Assembly: GCA_021789495.1 (NCBI GenBank)
Contig: JAJYJM010000006.1
Coordinates: 1-39,145 of the forward strand
Direction of reading: 5' to 3'
Length of the DNA: 39,145 nucleotides
DNA from: Nitrospirota bacterium
GTDB taxonomy: Bacteria > Nitrospirota > JACRHJ01
A program made the position numbers and the translations under genes. The notes beneath the pieces were generated by a model, which worked only from the letters and a program-made list of their open reading frames with translations, was not told where the DNA came from and made no database searches. How positions within the stretch are numbered: position 1 is the stretch's first letter; every line of letters starts with the position of its first letter. Shown one piece after another: positions 23,171-29,968 of the stretch.

Positions 23171-23593
23171 TTATCTTTCCACCTTGACATGCACCTTCTT
23201 GACCTTGTTTTTCTTCGGTATTACTACCCTCAGCAATCCGTCGTTGAAATTGGCGGAGGTATTGTCCGTGTCAACGTCGCAGGGCATGGAAAACTTCCTG
23301 TTGAAGTGGCCGTAGTTCCTCTCTATGCGGTAGAAATTCTCATGCTTCACGTCCCGCTCGAAAAGCCTGTCTCCCTTAAGCGCCAGGACGTTGTCGTGGA
23401 CGGTAAGCGTTATGTCTTCCTGGTTCATTCCCGGAAGCTCCGCCGTCAGGACTATCTCGTTCTCCGTCTCATAAACATCAACCGCAGGCGACCAGGTGGA
23501 GGGCTTGTCAACTCCTCGCAGGCGCTTCGCAGGGTCAAAGAACTCCTCCACCATCATCATATCCTTAAACGGATCCCATTTGATTATCTTCAT
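23171..23593 (-). CDS. Small heat-shock protein Hsp20
   Basis: This 140-residue protein carries an alpha-crystallin domain: WSPAVDVYETENEIVLTAELPGMNQEDITLTVHDNVLALKGDR, then RIERNYGHFNRKFSMPCDVDTDNTSANFNDGLLRVVIPK. The conserved A/GxLxxxxP-like motif appears as DGLLRVVIPK. The N-terminal arm is short and Met-rich (WDPFKDMMMVEEFF) and the C-terminal tail is basic without a clear I-x-I motif. Members bind unfolding proteins without ATP and hand them to DnaK and ClpB. It is the first gene of the heat-shock operon and is preceded by a strong, HAIR-overlapped promoter and a GGAGG ribosome site. Confidence 0.93.
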   Translation of the reverse strand: MKIIKWDPFKDMMMVEEFFDPAKRLRGVDKPSTWSPAVDVYETENEIVLTAELPGMNQEDITLTVHDNVLALKGDRLFERDVKHENFYRIERNYGHFNRKFSMPCDVDTDNTSANFNDGLLRVVIPKKNKVKKVHVKVER

Positions 23594-23636
23594 TTTCCGA
23601 GTCCCTCCGGTGGTAGTATAATGTTTCGTTGTTCTG

Positions 23637-23665
23637 ATTATGTTACTTTAGTGTATTATTGTCAA
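23637..23665 (-). promoter_or_regulatory. Promoter of the hsp20-dnaJ-hspR-clpB operon
   Basis: On the minus strand TTGACA (23660-23665), a 17-base spacer and CATAAT (23637-23642) form a near-consensus sigma70 promoter about 45 bases upstream of the hsp20 ATG. The -35 box and spacer are covered by the HAIR-like operator. Confidence 0.7.
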
Positions 23666-23666
23666 G
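23646..23666 (-). promoter_or_regulatory. HAIR-like HspR operator
   Basis: The minus strand reads CTTGACA-ATAATAC-ACTAAAG. It has the 7-7-7 layout of the actinobacterial HAIR element (CTTGAGT-N7-ACTCAAG) and matches it at 11 of 14 arm positions. It covers the -35 box, where a repressor would block polymerase. The regulator gene hspR is in the same operon. Confidence 0.7.
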
Positions 23667-23835
23667 TCTTTTTATAGCATAAAAGTCAATAAACAGCGCA
23701 ACCATTTAATAAGGTTATATTTTTTGGTGCTTGCCGTGGCTGTAACGGCCTTTGCCGGAAACCCGGGGCGGGCTGTATTGTAAAACCTGGGGAACTGTTG
23801 CCAAGGACAGATACGCTGTGATTATCGGAGGGTTA

Positions 23836-23872
23836 TATAAGGACATCCCTTGTTTAAGGCATGAGTCCTATA
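23836..23872. other. Nested inverted repeat downstream of arsM
   Basis: Outer arms TATAAGGAC and GTCCTATA surround an inner CCTTGTTTAAGG hairpin. It lies 27-63 bases past the arsM stop and could act as a transcript end structure. Confidence 0.35.
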
Positions 23873-23898
23873 AGGAATAATCCTTTTATTTTAACATA

Positions 23899-24732
23899 TC
23901 AATCGCCGCAACAGTCCCCGCCGCAGTATTCCGGTCTGCCGGAGCCGTCCGGAACGCCCTTCTTTGCAAGCAGTTTTATGCTACGAAGGCCAAGGTCGCT
24001 GACGTTGTCCTTTGTGACAATCCCGCAGCCGCATGTAGTCTCCGCGAGGAAAGAGGCGTCGTCGAGCGAGAGGACGGTAATGTCGTCGAAACCGGCGCGC
24101 CTGACAGCAGCGATGTAGTCGTCGTGTTTGACCGCACCGGAGACGCACCCGGTATACGCCTCGACATTCTCCACGACCGCGCGCGGCAGGTCTTTGGTAA
24201 GCACGATGTCCGACACCATAAGCCGTCCGCCGCCCTTCAGGACGCGAAACGCCTCGGAAAATGTCCTATCCTTGTCCACGGAGAGGTTTATGACACAGTT
24301 GCTTATCACGCAGTCTACGGAAGAATCCGCCACGGGCAGATTTTCCACTTCGCCCTGCCGGAACTCGACGTTCGTGAACTTTCCCTCCCCGGCGTTCTTC
24401 CTTGCGCGCGCGAGCATCTCCGGCGTCATGTCCACGCCTATTACCCTGCCGGAAGGCCCTACCCTGCCTGCGGCCAGGAATACGTCTATCCCCGCGCCTG
24501 AGCCTAAGTCCAGCACCACTTCACCCTCCTTCAGGGAGGCAAGGGCGACAGGGTTGCCGCAGCCGACGCCGAGTATTGCTCCCTCCGGCAGGCTCATGAG
24601 TTCTTTTACGTCATAGCCGATATTTTCCTCGTGCGCGAACTTCGGCTTACTCGAACCGCAGCAGCCTCCGGAGGCGCCTTTTGCGATACCGGAGTAAGTC
24701 TTCTGCACGCTTAATTTTATCTTCCTGTCCAT
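23899..24732 (-). CDS. arsM: Arsenite S-adenosylmethionine methyltransferase
   Basis: From the ATG at 24730-24732 the protein has 277 residues. The Rossmann SAM domain shows VLDLGSGAGIDVFLAAGRVG and VIGVDMTPEMLARARKNA. ArsM hallmarks are present: LGVGCGNPVALASLKEGE, SNCVINLSVDKDRTFSEAFRVLKGGG and YTGCVSGAVKHDDY, which supply the Cys residues expected to bind As(III). An extra Cys pair occurs near the N-terminus (GGCCGSSKP), and the C-terminus ends in a Cys-rich tail (PEYCGGDCCGD). The enzyme methylates arsenite, giving volatile or excretable products. It lies four bases after arsR, with its own GGAGG site, so the two form one arsenic-response operon. Confidence 0.93.
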   Translation of the reverse strand: MDRKIKLSVQKTYSGIAKGASGGCCGSSKPKFAHEENIGYDVKELMSLPEGAILGVGCGNPVALASLKEGEVVLDLGSGAGIDVFLAAGRVGPSGRVIGVDMTPEMLARARKNAGEGKFTNVEFRQGEVENLPVADSSVDCVISNCVINLSVDKDRTFSEAFRVLKGGGRLMVSDIVLTKDLPRAVVENVEAYTGCVSGAVKHDDYIAAVRRAGFDDITVLSLDDASFLAETTCGCGIVTKDNVSDLGLRSIKLLAKKGVPDGSGRPEYCGGDCCGD

Positions 24733-24736
24733 AACG

Positions 24737-25195
24737 TCAAACCTCCGCAGGCCGTCTTTTCGGCGCGGATTTCGTCCCCGCGACGCCCGGTTTGCGGCCT
24801 TTTTTAAGCCTCGTTTTATCGGCTTTCGCCTTTGCCGCCTTTGCGGTTTCCTTTGCCTTCCGCGCAGTCTCCAGGCGCTTTTTGTCGCCGTCGAGTTTCC
24901 TGCCGGTAACCCTCTCAAGTGAAGTCGGGACCAGCACGCGGTTCAGCATGTCGCCCGTGTCGAGCTGGTAAAAGCTCCAGCGCCCCTCGCGCCTGTCTTT
25001 TATGAGTCCCGCTTCCCTGAGTATGCCCAGGTGGAACGAGATATTCGGCTGCGTCATCTCCAGGGCCTCCGTGAGGTCGCACACGCATATCTCGTCTCCA
25101 CAGGAAAGGAGCTTTAATATCCTGAGCCTCGTTTCGTCCGCCATCGCCTTGAATACCGGTATAAGCTTTTCCACTTCCTTGCCCTCCCTTTTCAT
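24737..25195 (-). CDS. arsR: ArsR-family arsenic-responsive repressor with basic tail
   Basis: This 152-residue protein has a winged-helix ArsR domain in residues about 8-95 (PVFKAMADETRLRILKLLSCGDEICVCDLTEALEMTQPNISFHLGILREAGLIKDRREGRWSFY). The As(III) site ICVCDL (Cys-Val-Cys) matches classical ArsR, with a third Cys just before (SCGDE). The last 45 residues are an Ala/Lys/Arg-rich tail (KAKETAKAAKAKADKTRLKK and more), like histone H1 tails, absent from ordinary ArsR of about 100-120 residues. It should repress arsRM until arsenite binds. The promoter at 25263-25291 and a 24-bp palindrome at 25237-25260 fit this model. Confidence 0.92.
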   Translation of the reverse strand: MKREGKEVEKLIPVFKAMADETRLRILKLLSCGDEICVCDLTEALEMTQPNISFHLGILREAGLIKDRREGRWSFYQLDTGDMLNRVLVPTSLERVTGRKLDGDKKRLETARKAKETAKAAKAKADKTRLKKGRKPGVAGTKSAPKRRPAEV

Positions 25196-25236
25196 GCAAA
25201 AACAACCCCGACGACTGCCCCTTATTCCCGGCCATG

Positions 25237-25260
25237 ATAAAGATATTTAAATACCTTTAT
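25237..25260 (-). promoter_or_regulatory. Probable ArsR operator palindrome
   Basis: ATAAAGATATTT followed by AAATACCTTTAT is a 24-bp near-perfect palindrome (11 of 12 paired positions). It lies 2 bases downstream of the -10 box, over the expected transcription start of arsRM, a normal place for an ArsR operator. Confidence 0.7.
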
Positions 25261-25262
25261 GA

Positions 25263-25291
25263 ATAATATCGGGCCGCTCCGCACCTGTCAA
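25263..25291 (-). promoter_or_regulatory. Promoter of arsRM
   Basis: On the minus strand TTGACA (25286-25291), a 17-base spacer and TATTAT (25263-25268) form a near-consensus promoter. The operator palindrome follows directly. Confidence 0.75.
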
Positions 25292-25317
25292 GCCGAATCT
25301 GCAAAAAAGATTTTCAA

Positions 25318-26388
25318 TCAAAAAAGAGCGGCGTCCGGTGGCGGGGACTGCGCCTGCTCAGCCGCGACCAAGTTCGACACCCGAAGCCCCACGAGCCGCA
25401 CCGGACGCTCCCACGGGAACTTGTGCAGAAGCCCCAGCCCCGCGCGCATTATAGGCTCGCGCTCAGCCGTGGGACGCTCCATCGTCTTCGCACGCGTTAG
25501 GGTGGTGAAGTCCGAATAACGAAGCTTCACCGTAACCGTCCTGGCCAGGAAATTCCGCTTCTTCAGCCTGTGTTCCAGGTCTTCCGACATCCACTCGAAC
25601 TCTTTTTTTATTTCAAGCATCTTCGCGGTGTCTTTCTCGAACGTCGTCTCTCTCGACAGAGATCGCGGCTCCCACTCCGTAACAAGCTCGGAGTCGTCTA
25701 TCCCGCGCGCGCGCTCTTTAAGGCTTCGACCCCAGTTCTCTCCGAACTCTGCGGCAAGCTTCCCTTCGTCCGCTTCGGCAAGGTCGCCCAGGGTTTTAAT
25801 CCCCATCTTGAGGAGCCTGGCATATGTTACCTCGCCCACGCCCCAGACTCTGTCCGCCCTAAGCGGCGCGAGCCTCCACTGCACCTTGTCCTCAGGGATT
25901 ATCGTAAGTCCGTCAGGCTTCTCAAGGTCGGATGCAATCTTAGCAACGAGCTTGTTCGGCGCGATACCGACAGACGCGGTCAGGCCGGCTTTCTCCTTAA
26001 TGCGCTCCTTCAGCTTCCTGCCGATTTCTTCGGGCGTTCCGAGCGGGCTGTCCGTTATGTCCATGAACGCCTCGTCGATGCCGACCTCCTCGATTGTGCA
26101 GCCGAACTCCCTCAAGACCTCCATCATCTCTTTCGAGATGCGGGAATATTCGGCGTAGTCCACGGGCAAAAAGACGCACGAAGGACACCGGCGATAGGCC
26201 TCCTTGAGCGGCATCGCGGAATGGATGCCGAACTTCCTCGCGGCGTAGTTCGCCGTGGACACAACACCTCGCGTGTTCGGGTCTCCGTTCCCGCCGACGA
26301 CGAGCGGTTTCCCTCTTAGCTCCGGATGCCGTAGCTCCTCTACGCCCGCGAAAAAGGCGTCCATGTCTATATGCAGGATTGTGCGCAT
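25318..26388 (-). CDS. dinB: DNA polymerase IV (Y-family translesion polymerase)
   Basis: The 356-residue protein has the Y-family signature: the first catalytic Asp pair in ILHIDMDAFFAGVE, the NYAARKFGIHSAMPLKEA fingers segment, and the second acidic cluster VGIDEAFMD (SIDEA in most relatives, so Gly replaces Ser here). Helix-hairpin-helix residues lie near VWGVGEVTYARLLKMGIKTLGDLA, and the little-finger domain fills the rest (RETTFEKDT). The C-terminus ends PDAALF, a possible weak clamp-binding motif. It copies damaged DNA, without proofreading. The ATG is only five bases after a TATAAT-like box, and no ribosome site is visible, so a leaderless transcript is possible. Confidence 0.94.
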   Translation of the reverse strand: MRTILHIDMDAFFAGVEELRHPELRGKPLVVGGNGDPNTRGVVSTANYAARKFGIHSAMPLKEAYRRCPSCVFLPVDYAEYSRISKEMMEVLREFGCTIEEVGIDEAFMDITDSPLGTPEEIGRKLKERIKEKAGLTASVGIAPNKLVAKIASDLEKPDGLTIIPEDKVQWRLAPLRADRVWGVGEVTYARLLKMGIKTLGDLAEADEGKLAAEFGENWGRSLKERARGIDDSELVTEWEPRSLSRETTFEKDTAKMLEIKKEFEWMSEDLEHRLKKRNFLARTVTVKLRYSDFTTLTRAKTMERPTAEREPIMRAGLGLLHKFPWERPVRLVGLRVSNLVAAEQAQSPPPDAALF

Positions 26389-26393
26389 AATTT

Positions 26394-26399
26394 ATTATA
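26394..26399 (-). promoter_or_regulatory. Possible -10 box just before dinB
   Basis: The minus strand reads TATAAT at 26394-26399, five bases before the dinB ATG. No good -35 box is present at the right distance (TTCAGG at best). If used, the mRNA would be leaderless. Confidence 0.3.
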
Positions 26400-26421
26400 G
26401 AACTAAAAAATAAAACCTGAA

Positions 26422-27420
26422 CTATTTCGCTACCCAGCAGTGGGGGTCGGGGGAGTTGAAGTCGCCGGTGGTGGCGTAGGCGCGGGCGGTGCAGCCGCCG
26501 AGGCAGTCCTCGTAGTGCTTGCAGGTGAGGCATTTCTCCTTGGGTTTTTTGTTCCGCATCTTTTCAAGGACATTCGAGTGATCCCAGAGGTCTTTCAGGT
26601 CGTCCGTAAGCAGGTTCCCTATGACAACCGGGATGAAACCGCATGGTGTAACGTCGCCGTTCGCGCGGATATTCAGGGACAGCTTTCCGCATGTGCTCCC
26701 TTTGACAATCGCCTGCTCCGGGGCCTTGTGTATCGTCGCCGTGATGGGGTCGTCCATCGATATTCTTATATCCGTTGCCTTCTCCCTGAGCGCTATGGCC
26801 TTCAGGTAAAATTCCTTCCATTCCGCAGGAGAGAGGTCGAGCTCGTCTTTATTTGTGAAACCCATCCCGGCGCATTTGTAGTTATGCAGCGAAATCTGCT
26901 CCGCGCCGAGGTCTCTCGCCTGGCGCACCAGATCCTCGAACTCCGTGTGGTTAATCCGGCATATGACGGAGGATATTGTAAGGCGCACGCCCTGCTCTTT
27001 TAAGAATTTCGCCGCGCTCACGGCTTTCTTGTGGCTTCCTTTAATGTTGCGGAAGTCGTCGTGCACCTCCGGCCTCGTGCTGTCTATGGATATGCCGACG
27101 GTTTTAAAACCGGATTCCCCGGCAAGGGCCGCCTTCTCCCGGGTCATTAAAAATCCGTTGGTGTTCATGGAGACATTGAAGCCGAGGCATGTCGCGTATG
27201 AGGTCAACTCGAAGAGGTCGCTCCGGAGGAGCGGCTCTCCGCCGCCGTAATTAATAAACGGTACTTTATATTTTGCCACCTTCGCCATTATCTCCTTCAC
27301 CTGCTCCGTCGGCAGCTCGGGCGCTTTTTCCGGCCTGGAGTAGCAGTGGCGGCAGTTAAAATTGCACCTGAAGGTAAGGGTCCAGTTGATTGTTACGGGT
27401 GAAAACGGTATCCTACTCAT
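26422..27420 (-). CDS. Radical SAM/SPASM domain protein
   Basis: From the ATG at 27418-27420 the protein has 332 residues. The N-terminus is TINWTLTFRCNFNCRHCYSRP with the CxxxCxxC cluster, followed by the GGGEPLLRSD and GISIDSTRPEVHDDFRNI motifs of the TIM-barrel. The C-terminal SPASM region has Cys in CGKLSLNIRANGDVTPCGF and CLTCKHYEDCLGGCTARAYATTGDFNSPDPHC, enough for two further [4Fe-4S] clusters. Such proteins modify ribosomal peptides (PqqE, MftC) or heme precursors (AhbD, NirJ); the C-terminal Cys pattern resembles both. It overlaps the PqqD-like gene by eight bases, so a peptide-modifying role is favoured. I recall the GeoRSP family as the closest match; not verified. Confidence 0.88.
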   Translation of the reverse strand: MSRIPFSPVTINWTLTFRCNFNCRHCYSRPEKAPELPTEQVKEIMAKVAKYKVPFINYGGGEPLLRSDLFELTSYATCLGFNVSMNTNGFLMTREKAALAGESGFKTVGISIDSTRPEVHDDFRNIKGSHKKAVSAAKFLKEQGVRLTISSVICRINHTEFEDLVRQARDLGAEQISLHNYKCAGMGFTNKDELDLSPAEWKEFYLKAIALREKATDIRISMDDPITATIHKAPEQAIVKGSTCGKLSLNIRANGDVTPCGFIPVVIGNLLTDDLKDLWDHSNVLEKMRNKKPKEKCLTCKHYEDCLGGCTARAYATTGDFNSPDPHCWVAK

Positions 27421-27724
27421 GAACCAGCCAACCCCTTCCGTCAATATCGATAAGAAAATCCCGGACGTCCATCGAAAGCGTCTCCCTGTCTATGTCGAAG
27501 GTCATGGCGAGGGTATCCACAAGGCGCTCCTCGTCGATACCGTCGAGAAGCTTCCATATCTCGCCGCCGAGGAGGTTAAGCTGGTGCATCATACCTGACT
27601 CCACCAGCAGCACCGTTCCCTCGCCGGATGCGTCGTCGCCGCGTTCCATAGCCCTGAGGGCTTCATCTCTGGCCTCTTCCTCTTCGCGCCAGATTATGTC
27701 CGGGTTCCGCCTAATATTGCGCAT
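27413..27724 (-). CDS. PqqD-like peptide-binding protein
   Basis: This 103-residue protein starts at the ATG 27722-27724, with a GGGAG site. Its last 65 residues match the PqqD/RRE fold (GTVLLVESGMMHQLNLLGGEIWKLLDGIDEERLVDTLAMTFDI and DVRDFLIDIDGRGWLVHE). The first 35 residues are acidic (WREEEEARDEALRAMERGDD) where PqqD normally has a short strand. In RiPP pathways this fold presents the leader peptide to the radical SAM enzyme. It directly precedes the radical SAM gene and overlaps it. I found no obvious precursor peptide gene beside it. Confidence 0.8.
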   Translation of the reverse strand: MRNIRRNPDIIWREEEEARDEALRAMERGDDASGEGTVLLVESGMMHQLNLLGGEIWKLLDGIDEERLVDTLAMTFDIDRETLSMDVRDFLIDIDGRGWLVHE

Positions 27725-27738
27725 TGCAGTCTCCCGCC

Positions 27739-28539
27739 TCAGTTTATCTTTACCCTGGCCGAAAGCGCCGGTTCCGTAATGACCCTGCCGATATAGCTCT
27801 CGCGGTGGCGGTCGAAGAGCTTCGGTCTTTCGTCTCCCCACCAGTTCAGGCGGGCGTCTATATCTCCGGCCTGACCTTCGCCGAGCTTTATGTCGTAGTC
27901 CCTGTTTCCCTGGAAGTTATTATATTTGATCCTTGCGCCCTCGCATCCCTGGCGCCAGAATATCCCGGTGCTGTCGTCCGTTATATCGCTGTTGTGGATA
28001 TACGGCGCGCCCTTCCAGTAGCGCATACCAATCTGCATACCCTTGAGGACGCAGCCTGCAATCTCGACTCTGCCGCCCTTTCCGCGGATGCCTCCGAAGC
28101 TGTTGCGCATGAAGGTGCAGTCCGAAATCTTTATCTTCGTATGATGGATATGAAGTCCCCAGCCTCCGTAGCGGAAGTCGCAGTCCGCAAAGGAGCTCCC
28201 CTTGCTCCTTATAATCTGTATCTCTCCCCAGTCTCCCGGCCTGGGCCTTTGCGCCGCCGAGGTAAATCTTATCCTCGCGCCGGGCAGGCCGTCCGCTATT
28301 ATCGTCCCAAGTATCAGCATCCCGCACTGCGCAAGCCCGGTATCGTCCTGCTTCGCCGGGACGAACTTAACGACTGTCCCAGGCTCGATTTTGAGGGTCA
28401 CTCCGGGCTTCACCAATAACCGGCCTGACACCTTTACCGTCCCGGTCCAGACGGCGTCAGTCCTGAGCGTAGCGGCGAAGGCCTGCGCGGAAAACAATAC
28501 GGCGACAATAACGACCGGTAAGATTGCAATTTTTTTCAT
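27739..28539 (-). CDS. Secreted right-handed beta-helix protein (paralog 1)
   Basis: This 266-residue protein starts with a signal peptide (MKKIAILPVVIVAVLFSAQAFA). The mature part begins with a cap (VWTGTVKVSGRLLVKPGVTLKIEPGTVVKFVP) shared with the three other paralogs, then PRPGDWGEIQIIRSKG and short beta-strand coils such as IKISDCTFMRNSFGGIRGKGGRVEIAGC, as in NosD/CASH-type helices. It ends with ARLNWWGDERPKLF, the Asn-Trp-Trp-Gly motif common to the family. It overlaps paralog 2 by four bases (ATGA) upstream and precedes the PqqD-like gene by 14 bases. The function is unknown; NosD relatives help metal delivery, others bind carbohydrate. Confidence 0.85.
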   Translation of the reverse strand: MKKIAILPVVIVAVLFSAQAFAATLRTDAVWTGTVKVSGRLLVKPGVTLKIEPGTVVKFVPAKQDDTGLAQCGMLILGTIIADGLPGARIRFTSAAQRPRPGDWGEIQIIRSKGSSFADCDFRYGGWGLHIHHTKIKISDCTFMRNSFGGIRGKGGRVEIAGCVLKGMQIGMRYWKGAPYIHNSDITDDSTGIFWRQGCEGARIKYNNFQGNRDYDIKLGEGQAGDIDARLNWWGDERPKLFDRHRESYIGRVITEPALSARVKIN

Positions 28540-29534
28540 TTAACCGTGCCGGGCACTTTTGTTTTGAGGAACGGCCTGAAATTGACCAGCCCAAGGCTGT
28601 CGTCCGTTCTTTTATCGTAAAACTTTGCCTTGATCTTCAAAGGGTCGGTGGTGCCCCACCAGTTGTTTGAGGCGTCAACGTCCACCGGGGTCTCCACGGC
28701 CAGCGCGATATTGTATTCCTTGTTGTATGCAATGTTGTTTAAGTGTATCTTGAGCGGCGCCGCCCTGAAAAGGAAAACGCCCTTGCCGTTTTTCTCTATG
28801 TCGTTGTAGGCGATTCTGCCTTTATCGCCCTCGTGCAGCCAGATTCCATAGAACTTGTTGTTCGATATGTCGTTGTGGAGGATTGTTATCATGGCGTACC
28901 TTGCGGAAATGCCGGAGAGGTTGCCCACGATTGTGTTGTCCTCTATGTCCATTACGCAGGTGTTGTTGAAATTCGCCTTTATAAACGAAAGCGCCGTCCC
29001 GTTGTCATGGAATATGCACTTCGTAACCTTCGCATGGGAGGCGTGGTTGTGTATGCCGTTGTAGGCGTAGGATATACGGCAGTATTTGAACACGTCGCCG
29101 TTCGAGCCCAGGAGGTTTACCGCTCCCCATATGCCGGGATGCGGAGCCGGGTCCGCGGAAGTGAAGATTATCGGCCTGTCCTTCGTGCCAACGGCGATTA
29201 TCCTTCCCCGAATGATTATCTCCGCGCCCGGGAAGTACGGGATTCCGGGGCCGCCGATGCTGAACATGTTCCTCCCGCCCTGGGACTCCAGTTTCGGCGC
29301 AATCGTGTCGAACCTTATTACTGTCCCCGGCTTTATGGTGAGCGTAACTCCTTTCTTAACGTACACGTCGCCGGTTATCCTTATCCGGCCTTCCCACGTC
29401 GTATCCTTGACCATGGTATACAGTCCGAGTTTAGTCTCCCTTAACTCGGATTTCGTAATCGGCTTTACCTCAGCGCACGACGCAAGACCGGACAGCATAA
29501 CCAGAAGAATCGATGAAAATAATATCTTTTTCAA
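28536..29534 (-). CDS. Beta-helix lipoprotein (paralog 2)
   Basis: From the TTG at 29532-29534 the protein has 332 residues. The start is preferred because an AAGGAGG site lies 6 bases before it and it yields a lipoprotein signal (MKKILFSSILLVMLSGLASC, Cys20). The cap TTWEGRIRITGDVYVKKGVTLTIKPGTVIRF and IIFTSADPAPHPGIWGAVNLLG match the other paralogs. About ten beta-helix coils follow (DIEDNTIVGNLSGISAR, ILHNDISNNKFYGIWLHEG, RIAYNDIEKNGKGVFLF), closing with DASNNWWGTTDPLKIK. Anchoring to a membrane makes it the probable hub of the group. It sits between a small TPR gene and paralog 1. Confidence 0.86.
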   Translation of the reverse strand: MKKILFSSILLVMLSGLASCAEVKPITKSELRETKLGLYTMVKDTTWEGRIRITGDVYVKKGVTLTIKPGTVIRFDTIAPKLESQGGRNMFSIGGPGIPYFPGAEIIIRGRIIAVGTKDRPIIFTSADPAPHPGIWGAVNLLGSNGDVFKYCRISYAYNGIHNHASHAKVTKCIFHDNGTALSFIKANFNNTCVMDIEDNTIVGNLSGISARYAMITILHNDISNNKFYGIWLHEGDKGRIAYNDIEKNGKGVFLFRAAPLKIHLNNIAYNKEYNIALAVETPVDVDASNNWWGTTDPLKIKAKFYDKRTDDSLGLVNFRPFLKTKVPGTVK

Positions 29535-29545
29535 TAATAGCCTCC

Positions 29546-29941
29546 TTATTTTTTCGCCTTCAACAAAGCCTTTTCCGCCATAAACCGCTGTCTGCAACCA
29601 TTGTCGTTCTTTATCTTTAGCGCCCTTTCGTACCAGGCCGCCGCCTGCGAAGGATCTCCAAGCCTGCTTTCCACAATCCCAAGGCTGTCCAACGCGTCGA
29701 AATTCCTTGCATCGATTTTCAATATATCAAGGAACTGCGCGCGCGCCTTATCCAGTTTGTTCTGCCGGAGATAGACCATCCCAAGCTTGTTGCGGGTCAG
29801 CGTGTCGCTCGGCTGCATGCTGATGATCATCTGATATTCCATAACCGCGACCGAATCCGGCAGAAGCTCGCCCGTGTAATGCGCGAATGCCGGAACAGGC
29901 GCCAAAATCAAAATAAAAAACAGCGCAAGAATTAATTTCAT
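29546..29941 (-). CDS. Small exported TPR protein
   Basis: This 131-residue protein has a signal peptide (MKLILALFFILILAPVPAFA), followed by three TPR units: about SVAVMEYQMIISMQPSDTLT, RNKLGMVYLRQNKLDKARA and ALDSLGIVESRLGDPSQAAAWYERALKI. I chose the ATG at 29939-29941; a TTG one codon upstream is possible. It probably acts as a periplasmic adaptor for the beta-helix proteins around it. It lies 27 bases after paralog 3 and 11 before the start of paralog 2. Confidence 0.82.
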   Translation of the reverse strand: MKLILALFFILILAPVPAFAHYTGELLPDSVAVMEYQMIISMQPSDTLTRNKLGMVYLRQNKLDKARAQFLDILKIDARNFDALDSLGIVESRLGDPSQAAAWYERALKIKNDNGCRQRFMAEKALLKAKK

Positions 29942-29968
29942 CAAGACCCTATATCAATCCCTGTTTAT

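Larger units (their letters stand above)
23594..23898. other. Gap between arsM and the heat-shock operon
   Basis: The left 70 bases hold the hsp20 promoter and operator. The middle (about 23700-23830) shows nothing I can name. A nested hairpin (TATAAGGAC-CCTTGTTTAAGG-GTCCTATA, about 23836-23872) lies just past the arsM stop and may end or protect that transcript, but it has no clear U-tract. Confidence 0.45.

Noticed and set aside
26440-27003. Plus-strand open frame opposite the radical SAM gene as a precursor peptide
   Set aside because: It is antisense to conserved SPASM and barrel sequence and lacks a ribosome site or leader-like motif.
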